49,743 nt of DNA, from assembly GCA_041484525.1 (NCBI GenBank), contig JBGPHT010000044.1:1-49743 (forward strand), given 5' to 3'. Position numbers and translations under genes: made by a program. The stretch is from JBGPHT01 sp041484525 (GTDB lineage Bacteria; Acidobacteriota; Terriglobia; Bryobacterales; Bryobacteraceae). Each line of letters opens with the position of its first letter. Position 1 is the first letter of the stretch. Positions 37,587-44,901 of this stretch are shown one piece after another. The notes beneath the pieces were generated by a model. It saw only the letters and a program-made list of their open reading frames with translations. It ran no database searches and was not told the DNA's origin.

Positions 37587-38453
37587 CTACAGCAGGCGAA
37601 ACGTCACCTGCACTTGCGCCGGACTTGCGACGGGCTTCCCGTTGCGCGTTGCCGGCCGGAACTTCCACATGCGCACCGCTTCCATGGCGCGATCGTCGAG
37701 CCCCAGTCCGAGGCTCTGGATTACGCGGATATTCCGCGCCTGGCCGCGCGCGTCCACTTCGATCTGCAGCACTACTACACCTTGCAGCTTGGCCTTCCGC
37801 GCTTCGTCGGAATACACGGGCTCGGTCTTCCAGACCAATGCGGGCTGTGTAGTCACGCCGCGAATGCTGCTGTCGCCGGACACGCCGCCGTCATCACCGT
37901 CATTGCCCAGGCCCGGTCCACGGCGATCGCCGACCCCTCCGTGATTGCCCTTGCCAACGCCGCCGCCTGTCCCCGGACCGCCCGATGGCGGTCCCTCCGC
38001 GCCGTGGGGAGCGCCGTAGTTCGGAGCGTCGATCTGCGGCAGCACGGCCGCAGGATCGATGGCGAGCGTGGGGGGCATCGGCAGCTTCGGATCTTCGTTC
38101 AGGATCACCACCATGGGCGGAGTAAACTGTCTGACATTGGCGGGCGGCAGTTTGCCGAAAGTGGCGGGTGTCGGGGAAGACTGCCCGCCTCCGCCGCCCC
38201 CCGTCATGCGATGCGGCGTGATGACATCCGAAATGATGTCGCGAGGGGTGATCCAGGTTTCATGCAGTTTCGGAATTAAGGGACTGTTCCTGCCGGTTAC
38301 CAGCAGCACCAGCACAATCGCGCCGCCGTGCAGCGCCATCGAAACAAGCCCGGAGCGTTTGGGCGAACCAGTCATACGCGCTGACCTCCGTGCGCTGCTG
38401 CATGCAAATCTGACGCCACTCCGCAACGGCTGGTTTTCCCCCGGTTTGCGCAT
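37587..38453 (-). CDS. TonB-family energy transducer-like protein
   Basis: A 288-residue protein with one N-terminal membrane helix (near residues 38-54), a Gly/Pro-rich periplasmic spacer (about 84-195, with GGGGGGQ and GGPGTGGGVGKG) and a C-terminal TonB domain (about 205-288) with the YSDEARKAKLQGVVVL and VRMWKFRPATRNGKPV signatures. It converges on the acyl-CoA dehydrogenase gene with a 6-bp gap. Met27 (38375) is a better start, since it puts the membrane helix closer to the N-terminus. Partner receptors could include the one at 25.8-27.9 kb. Confidence 0.85.
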   Translation of the reverse strand: MRKPGENQPLRSGVRFACSSARRSARMTGSPKRSGLVSMALHGGAIVLVLLVTGRNSPLIPKLHETWITPRDIISDVITPHRMTGGGGGGQSSPTPATFGKLPPANVRQFTPPMVVILNEDPKLPMPPTLAIDPAAVLPQIDAPNYGAPHGAEGPPSGGPGTGGGVGKGNHGGVGDRRGPGLGNDGDDGGVSGDSSIRGVTTQPALVWKTEPVYSDEARKAKLQGVVVLQIEVDARGQARNIRVIQSLGLGLDDRAMEAVRMWKFRPATRNGKPVASPAQVQVTFRLL

Positions 38454-38548
38454 CGCTCGTCAGTGAAGCCCGCAGACACCTGTGCAAACTTGCAACAGTT
38501 GTCTGCTAAACACGGTGCGGTCTCATTCGTCATAGTAAAGAGAGTTCT

Positions 38549-39448
38549 ATGCTCAAGCTCGCGCTGCTTCTTCGCGCCGCGCTGATCGGAGTTTTTGTCG
38601 GGTCGCTGCTGCTGGCCGTCGTCCTGACCGAGGGCGCGCTGCACATCCCCGGCCGCGCCGCACCCAGCCCTTTAGCCGCCAACAATCTGGCCCGCGTCAC
38701 CAATTCCACGTGGAAGCCGGCACGCATCACGGCCGCCGATGGTATTCCGCTCGAAGGTTGGCTCTTCCGCCCGTCGGATGCCGGCGGATCGGCCGTGATC
38801 CTCCTGCACGGCGTGGGAGACTCGCGCCTGGGGATGATGGAGCACGCTCATTATCTACTCGGCGCCGGTTTTATTGTGCTCGTCCCCGACATCCGCGGCC
38901 ACGGATCGAGCGGCGGCGACATCACCACTTACGGCATCCGCGAATCCGGCGACGTCCACGCCTGGGCCGACTGGTTGTTCCGCGAGCGGGGCATCCAGCG
39001 CCTCTACGGCATGGGCGAATCTCTCGGCGCGGCTATTCTGCTGCAGTCGTTGCCGCGCGAGCCGCGCTTCCGCGCCGTGGTTGCCGAGTGCCCCTTCGCC
39101 ACGTTTGAGGAGGTGGCCAATTATCGCTTGGAGCACGCCAGCCACCTCGCCCTTCCGTTCACCTGGCCAGTGGTCCGGACCGCGTTCGTCTACGGCCGCC
39201 TCCGCTACGGCATCGACCTCCGCCAAGCCTCGCCGGCCGCCGCCATTCGATCCGTCCGCACTCCCATCCTGCTGATTCATGGAAGCCGCGATGTCAACAT
39301 TCCGCCGGAACATTCGCGCGAGCTCCACGCGGCCAACCCGGCCGCCACACAGCTTTGGGAAGTCGCCGGAGCGGTCCACGTCGCTGCTATTTCCGTGCAG
39401 CCTTCGCGCTTTGTTCGCACCGTAACGGACTGGTTCCGGTATCATTGA
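38549..39448 (+). CDS. Membrane-anchored alpha/beta hydrolase
   Basis: A 299-residue hydrolase with an N-terminal membrane anchor (about residues 3-29). The fold shows the oxyanion region LLHGVGDSRLGM (84-95), the nucleophile elbow GMGESLGAA with the catalytic Ser, an acid in LLIHGSRDVNIPPEHS and the catalytic His in GAVHVAA near the C-terminus. It resembles the BAAT/Hydrolase_4 group of esterases; substrate unknown. The stop codon lies within a small palindrome, GGTATC/GATACC (39438-39452), just before the kinase pseudogene. Confidence 0.85.
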   Translation: MLKLALLLRAALIGVFVGSLLLAVVLTEGALHIPGRAAPSPLAANNLARVTNSTWKPARITAADGIPLEGWLFRPSDAGGSAVILLHGVGDSRLGMMEHAHYLLGAGFIVLVPDIRGHGSSGGDITTYGIRESGDVHAWADWLFRERGIQRLYGMGESLGAAILLQSLPREPRFRAVVAECPFATFEEVANYRLEHASHLALPFTWPVVRTAFVYGRLRYGIDLRQASPAAAIRSVRTPILLIHGSRDVNIPPEHSRELHAANPAATQLWEVAGAVHVAAISVQPSRFVRTVTDWFRYH

Positions 39449-39458
39449 TACCCACGGC

Positions 39459-42121
39459 ATGCTCTCCCCCGGAAAGCTTATCGGTCCCTACGAAATCCTC
39501 TCTGTACTTGGCGTGGGAGGCATGGGCGAGGTCTACCGCGCGCGCGATACGCGACTCGGCCGAAACGTCGCGCTCAAAGTTCTGCCGCCCGAGGTCGCTG
39601 CCGACTCCAACCGCCGCCAGCGATTCGAGCAGGAAGCACGCGCCGCCAGTGCTCTCAACCATCCCAACATCATCGCCATCTTCGACGCCGGCTCGCAGGA
39701 TGGTGTCGATTACATCGTCTCCGAGTCGATCGAGGGCGAATCGCTGCGTGACACGATCGTCCGCGGCCCCTTTCCGCAATCCCGGCTTATCGACATCGCC
39801 GGGCAGGTGGCCGACGCTCTGGCCGCGGCGCACAACGCCGGCATCGTGCACCGCGATCTGAAGCCCGAGAACCTCATGGTGAATCGCGAGGGCCGCGCCA
39901 AGATCCTCGATTTCGGCCTTGCCAAGCAGGTCTCCCCGGTTGCGGCTGGCACGGCCCCCTCTGAAATCCTGACTCGCACGTCGCCCGGCGCCGTGCTCGG
40001 CACCGCCGCCTACATGTCGCCCGAGCAGGTGCGCGGCGACGCCACCGACTAGCGTTCCGACATCTTCAGCTTCGGCCTGATCCTGCATGAATGCGTCACC
40101 GGCAAACAGCCCTTCGAGCGCTCCACCGCCGCCGAGGTCATGACCGCCATCCTGCGGGAAGATCCGCCGGAGCTGCCCGATACCGTCGCGCCCTTGCTGC
40201 GCCAGATCGTCGCGCACTGCCTCGAAAAGGAGCCCGAGCGGCGCTTCCATTCCGCGCGCGACCTGGCTTTCGCGCTGCGCACGGTCACCACCCCGACCGC
40301 CTCGCGCCCCAGCGGGTCCCTCCCACCCGTCGCCGCCCCACGCTCGCGCAAGTGGCTCTGGCCGGCGATCTGCGGCGCGCTGCTGCTGGTCATACTGCTT
40401 TCCGCCGTTCCATACTGGCTCCAGATCGACCCCATCGATCTCGCCACCTACCGGTTCCAGCCGTTCGCCAACGAGCACGATCCCGAAACCGACGCCGCCC
40501 GGTCGCCCGACGGCAAGAGCATCGCCTACCTCAGGACCGTCGATGGCGTGCCGCAACTGATGGTGCGCGCGTTGAACAGCGCCACGCCCATCCAGCTCAC
40601 GCACGAGACGGACGCGGTTTCGCAGCCGTTCTGGGCGCCCGATTCGAGCGTTCTCTACTACAGCGTCCCCGCCGGCTGCGGCGAGCTGTGGGCCATCAGC
40701 CCTGCGGGGGGCGCTGCCACGCGCATCCTGGACGACCTTCGCTCGGCGGCAATTTCGCCCGACGGCAAGAGCCTCGCCATCTGGCGCACCGAGGTGCGGG
40801 ACAACCAGTTGCGCGCTTCCGTGTGGATCTCGTCGCCTCCCGGAGCGCCGGCCAAACCTTACCGGCCGGCTCCCTTCGAAGCCCTCATCGACAGCCCTTT
40901 CAACCGTCTGTGGTTCTCCCCCGACGGCTCGAAGATTCTCGCGTGCACTCTTAAGTCTTCGATGGAGTTGTGGTGCTTCCATTTCCGGCCGGCCGCGAGG
41001 CGCCACGCCGCATCTTCGCGGGATTCGACTTCAGCTCTCTTCGGGCAAGCTGGATGCCGGACAGCCGCCACGCCGTTCTGGCCGTCTCCCTTCAGGACAG
41101 CAGCCAGCAGAGGGCGCTCTGGCTCGCCGACATGAAGCGCGAGCGAATGCGCAAGCTCACCGCCACCACGTCCATCGAAGACAGCCCTTCGATCGCGCCC
41201 GACGGCAAGCGGCTGGTCTTTACGTCCCTCAGCGAGGATTACGACCTGCTCGAATTTCCGCTGGATGGCTCGACGCCGCGGATGTTGCTGGCGAACAGCC
41301 GGAACAGCTACTCGCCTTCGTGGTCGCCCTCGGGCGACCAGATCATCTACTCGACCGACCGCGCCGGCCGGCGCGAAATCTGGATTCATAACGTCAAGGC
41401 CGGCATCGACCGCCCCGTGGTCACGCCGGAAGATTTCCCGCCGGGCACCACGCAGGGCCTGGTGCAGCCCGTCTTTTCGCCTGACGGCAATCGCTTCGCT
41501 TTTGTGCGCTACGCCGCGGGCCAGCCGGCCACCGTCTGGATCGCACCCACGGTAGGCGGCGCTCCCATACGGCTGACGTCCGAGCTCATGATGTCGCCGG
41601 CATGGTCGCCCGACGGCACATCCATCGCGGGCCTGATGCAGAAGGATCATCCGTGGCAGCCGGCCGTAGTCGGCGTGGGAGCCGATATGTCGCCGCATGT
41701 GATTCCGGGGGCGCCGACGTGTCTGACGCCTCTCGACTGGTCGCCCGCCGGCGACTGGATCGCCTGCGAGTCGCGTGAAGGTGTGGCGTTGTTCGCGCGC
41801 GACGGCAGCCGGTCGAGGCTGCTTCCAAGGTTGAACGCTTCGCTGCTCGCCTTCGCGCGCGATGGCCGGACCCTCTATGCCGTGGGGCGCGAGAACCGGC
41901 AGAATTTCGTGAAGGCGGTCGATGTGCCTACCGGAGCCGTCCGCACGGTGGCGCAATATGCGAGCGAGTTCGCGATCGGCGGCGGGCTGAAATTCCAAGC
42001 CCGCCTGAGCCTGGCGCCGGACGGGAAAGCCCTGATCGCCTCGGCCGTCAGTTCCCAGGCCGATCTCTGGCTGCTGGAGGGGTACCCTGTGCCGCGGCCC
42101 TGGTGGCACTTTTGGCGGTAA
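39459..42121 (+). pseudogene. Ser/Thr protein kinase with TolB/WD40-like repeats, broken by TAG and a frameshift
   Basis: The frame encodes a Hanks-type kinase: GVGGMGEVYRARDTRLGR (18-35), VALKVL, HRDLKPEN, DFGLAK and MSPEQV. It then meets TAG at 40050-40052, exactly before RSDIFSFGLIL, which continues in the same frame to a membrane helix (near 40365-40425) and beta-propeller repeats with the S-PDGK pattern. A second lesion near 40969 needs one base added: the text changes from MELWCFHF to VLPFPAGREAPRR. The repeats then run on to 42121. Intact homologues of about 880 residues are common in acidobacteria. As written, only a truncated kinase N-lobe and activation segment (197 residues) would be made. 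The downstream VWFA gene may have been part of the same transcript. Confidence 0.75.
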
Positions 42122-42149
42122 CCTCGCGCCCTTCGAGCGCATCTGTTCT

Positions 42150-43211
42150 ATGCGAATGGTGATTTCGCGCCGTACTTTGCTGTCCGCCCTGCCTGTGTTT
42201 GCGGCGGCGCGCCGGCTGCGCGCCCAGGAGCAGCGGCCCACGTTTTCCGCCGGCGTCAAGGTGGTAAATCTCTTCGCCACCGTCCGCAATAAACAGGGCC
42301 AGATCGTGAAGGATCTCACACAGAACGATTTCCTGTTGGATGAAGACGGCCGGCCGCAGACCATCAAGTACTTTTCCCAGGAGAGCAACCTTCCGCTGAC
42401 GCTGGGTCTGCTGGTGGATACCAGCGGCAGCCAGCGGCGCGTGCTGGCCGACGAGCGCCTCGCCAGCTTCCGCTTTCTCCGGCAGGTGCTCCGCGAAGAC
42501 CGCGACCTGGCGTTTGTGATCCATTTCGATTTCGAAGTCGAGCTGCTCCAGGATCTTACCGACTCACGCTTGAAGCTTGAGAAGGCGCTGGATCAGTTGG
42601 AGGTCGCTTCCGGCCGGAGGCAGCAAAACAGCGGCGGCTATCCGGGAGGTGGCGGCGGCTATCCCGGCAGTCGCGGGCGAGGCCGCGGCGGATACCCGGG
42701 CGGCGGTGGCGGCGGCATGCGCGGCGGCGGCACGATTCTCTACGATGCCGTCCTGCTTGCGTCCGACGAGCTCATGAAAAAGCAGACCGGCCGCAAGGCG
42801 CTCATCCTGCTCACCGATGGCGTCGATACCGGCAGCAAGGTTTCGCTTTCGCACGCGGTGGAATCGGCGCAGAGATCCGACACGCTGGTGTACGGCGTGC
42901 TCTTCGCCGACACTGACGCCTATGGCGGCGGCATGGTCTTCGGCGGCAGGGGCCGCATCCCCATGGGCCAGGGTGACGGTAAGAAGGTTCTGGACAAGAT
43001 CTCGCGCGAAACCGGCGGCCGATTTTTTGAGGTCTCGAAAAGGCAGCCCATCGAGAAAGTCTTCGCCGCCATCGAAGAGGACCTGCGGAATCAGTACAGC
43101 ATCGGCTACACGCCCGACGGCACGAACACTTCGGGCTATCGCTCGGTGCACCTGACGGCGAAGCACAGGGGTCTCATTGTCCAGACTCGCGAAGGCTACT
43201 ACCCGAGTTAG
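42150..43211 (+). CDS. VWFA-related acidobacterial exported protein
   Basis: A 353-residue protein of the acidobacterial VWFA-related family (TIGR03436). The N-terminus carries a twin-arginine-like signal (ISRRTLLSALPVF, residues 5-17). The family's first region (about 33-75) has VVNLFATVRNKQGQIVKDL. The VWA domain has the MIDAS motif DTSGS (90-94) and LILLTDGVDTG further on. A Gly/Tyr/Arg-rich insertion (about 160-194, GGYPGGGGG-like units) interrupts the VWA fold just before its conserved LYDAV strand. The C-terminus has the usual NQYSIGYTPDG and REGYYP. Function is unknown; such proteins are secreted or envelope-bound and probably bind partners through a metal ion. Confidence 0.9.
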   Translation: MRMVISRRTLLSALPVFAAARRLRAQEQRPTFSAGVKVVNLFATVRNKQGQIVKDLTQNDFLLDEDGRPQTIKYFSQESNLPLTLGLLVDTSGSQRRVLADERLASFRFLRQVLREDRDLAFVIHFDFEVELLQDLTDSRLKLEKALDQLEVASGRRQQNSGGYPGGGGGYPGSRGRGRGGYPGGGGGGMRGGGTILYDAVLLASDELMKKQTGRKALILLTDGVDTGSKVSLSHAVESAQRSDTLVYGVLFADTDAYGGGMVFGGRGRIPMGQGDGKKVLDKISRETGGRFFEVSKRQPIEKVFAAIEEDLRNQYSIGYTPDGTNTSGYRSVHLTAKHRGLIVQTREGYYPS

Positions 43212-43233
43212 CTACCGTTCGGAGTTACGGTAA

Positions 43234-43304
43234 CGTATGCGACCAACCGCTCCCTCACGGTCGCGGCTCTGTTGTCGGGCGTTCGCATACGCAGCCGCGA
43301 CCGT
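43234..43304. repeat. Interlocking inverted repeats (order A-B-A'-B')
   Basis: CGTATGCGA (43234-43242) is a perfect inverted copy of 43283-43291, and ACGGTCGCGGCT (43257-43268) is a perfect inverted copy of 43293-43304. The arms alternate, so the two stems can form only as alternatives or as a pseudoknot. A further small palindrome, GTTAC/GTAAC, lies at 43225-43235. The block starts 22 bases after the VWFA stop codon and has no T-run. It contains CAACCGCTCCCT (43244-43255), whose inverse recurs at 43998-44009. Confidence 0.85.
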
Positions 43305-43324
43305 AAAGGAGAGTAACAATTGAT

Positions 43325-43354
43325 TTGACGCACCTTAAGAGTGCTCTGTACCAT
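43325..43354 (+). promoter_or_regulatory. Possible promoter of the orphan gene
   Basis: TTGACG (43325-43330) and TACCAT (43349-43354) are separated by 18 bases. Transcription would start next to the ATG at 43363. The match is moderate. Confidence 0.3.
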
Positions 43355-43362
43355 AGGATACA

Positions 43363-43991
43363 ATGCCAAATCCTATCTCCGCCGTTAACGCCAATGCCAA
43401 CATTATCCTCGGCAATGCAGGCGATAGACTATTGGCGCGACATCCAGATTTGGCGGTGAAGGCGCTGGAGGCCATTGCGTCATGGGCAAACGTGGAGGGG
43501 TTTATGCTCAAATTATTTATCAAATTGCTAGGTGGCAATGACTCTATTGCCGCCTCAATATTCCTAGCGCTGGAGGGTCAATCAGCAAAGACCGCGGCAT
43601 CAAGGCGGCCGCATCCACAGCACTGAAGGATCGACAGAGTGAGTTACATGTCCTGAAAGCAATAATGACAATAATAAAGACGAACGAGAAGGATCGCAAT
43701 AGGCTTGCCCATTGGCAATGGGGCGACAGCCAAAACATTCCAGACGCTATCTTGCTGGTGGATCCCAAGTCGTGCATTGCCGATCAACTAGACCGTTAGG
43801 TAGTCTACGTGTACAGAGCACCAGACTTTGTATCCATCATCGATGCCAACGACCGGCTTTGCGGCTATTTGCTCAAATTCAATTTCATTCTGCGCGGACA
43901 TCCAGCAAATCGAGACGGGCGGTTACTTGATGAGCTCTCAAATCAACCTGAGATCCGAGAAAGGGTAAGTCGTCAGACTTCGCAAGACTGA
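43363..43991 (+). pseudogene. Orphan hypothetical gene broken by a frameshift and TAG
   Basis: Three pieces on the plus strand read as one protein of about 209 residues. From ATG 43363 it runs through NIILGNAGDRLLARHPDL, EAIASWANVEGFML and LALEGQSAKTA. Near 43600 one base is missing. It continues with KAAASTALKDRQSELHVLKA and NRLAHWQWGDSQNIPDAILL to TAG at 43797-43799, then VYRAPDFVSIIDANDRLCGY, ending at 43991. The smooth continuation across both lesions indicates a recently damaged gene. I do not recognise the family with certainty; similar proteins seem to occur in soil proteobacteria. Its base composition is lower in GC than the flanking genes, and it lies between two related palindromic elements, which suggests transfer. 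Confidence 0.6.
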
Positions 43992-43997
43992 TCCAAC

Positions 43998-44036
43998 AGG
44001 GAGCGGTTGCTCGCTATACCCGCAGAGCCGCTCCCT
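43998..44036. repeat. Inverted repeat related to the 43.2-kb palindrome
   Basis: AGGGAGCGG (43998-44006) and CCGCTCCCT (44028-44036) are perfect inverted copies. The left arm extends as AGGGAGCGGTTG, the exact inverse of 43244-43255. It ends one base before the stop of the metal transporter gene and may act as its terminator. It has the look of a REP-type dispersed palindrome. Confidence 0.7.
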
Positions 44037-44897
44037 CTACGGCGCCGGCTCGACGTGTACCAACACATCGGCCACCCAATCCAGCGTCTGCAGGATCTTC
44101 AGCCGCGCTTCATGCGCGATGTTGTGCGACTGCCGCACCGTCAACTCGGGGTCGACTTCGATGTGAAGATCGACGTGCCAGCGTAGCCCCGTCTTGCGGG
44201 CGAAACATTTCTCCACGCCTGCCACGCCCGGAACCGTAGCCGCGACGACGCGGATCTGAGCCACCAGGTCATCGTCGGGCATGGTGTCCATGAGCTGCGA
44301 GGCTGTGTCGCGCGTAACACGGATCCCGGTGAAAACGACGATCAGGCCGACTATGAAGGCGCCGTAGCGGTCGGCATCCAGGAAGCGAACCGGATCGGAG
44401 AGTGAGAATCCCACGGCGACCAGCGCCACCGTGGCCGACAGGATGTCCATGGTGTCGTTCCACGCGTCGGCAACGAGCGAGCTACTGCGCAGCTTGCGGC
44501 CATAGCGAAACTTGGTGGTCGCAAGGGCGGTCTTGGCAATGGCAGAGGCCACCAGCGGCCAGACCACGTAGCCGGCCATGGCCTCGCGAGGTTGGCCGAG
44601 CCGATGCGCGGAACCGTAACTGATGAGGGCGCCGCCGGCGGTGAGCACCAGGCCGATGATAAGGCCGGTGAGGATTTCGGCGCGGCCGTGGCCGTAAGGG
44701 TGGTTGGAATCGGCCGGCTTGGCGGCGAGTGTCAGGCCCAGCAGGACGAAGCCCGAGGCGAAGACGTCGGCCGCCGATTCGAGGCCGTCGGCGACGACAG
44801 CGGTCGAGTGGCCCCAGATTCCGGCAAAGAGCTTTGTGATGGCAAGAGCACCGCTGACCGCCATGCCGGCGGCCGCGACTCGCTGGCCTGTGTGCAT
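44037..44897 (-). CDS. Cation diffusion facilitator (CDF) metal transporter
   Basis: A 286-residue exporter of divalent metals with six membrane helices and a cytoplasmic C-terminal domain (about 205-286) that has histidine-containing strands (WHVDLHIEVDPELTVRQSHN). The TM2 metal motif reads DGLESAAD (D37, E40, D44). TM5 has N147 and D151 in AWNDTMD, so the usual HxxxD of zinc exporters is replaced by NxxxD. HPYGHGRAE (66-74) is the typical loop. Metal specificity is therefore uncertain; manganese or iron is possible. ATG at 44897 follows the aceE stop by 4 bases, so it is translated from the aceE mRNA. Confidence 0.88.
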   Translation of the reverse strand: MHTGQRVAAAGMAVSGALAITKLFAGIWGHSTAVVADGLESAADVFASGFVLLGLTLAAKPADSNHPYGHGRAEILTGLIIGLVLTAGGALISYGSAHRLGQPREAMAGYVVWPLVASAIAKTALATTKFRYGRKLRSSSLVADAWNDTMDILSATVALVAVGFSLSDPVRFLDADRYGAFIVGLIVVFTGIRVTRDTASQLMDTMPDDDLVAQIRVVAATVPGVAGVEKCFARKTGLRWHVDLHIEVDPELTVRQSHNIAHEARLKILQTLDWVADVLVHVEPAP

Positions 44898-44901
44898 CCG
44901 A

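Noticed and set aside
40050..40052. Programmed amber readthrough (recoding) in the kinase gene
   Set aside because: TAG is used as a normal terminator by several intact genes here, and the same gene has a second lesion, so decay or error is simpler.
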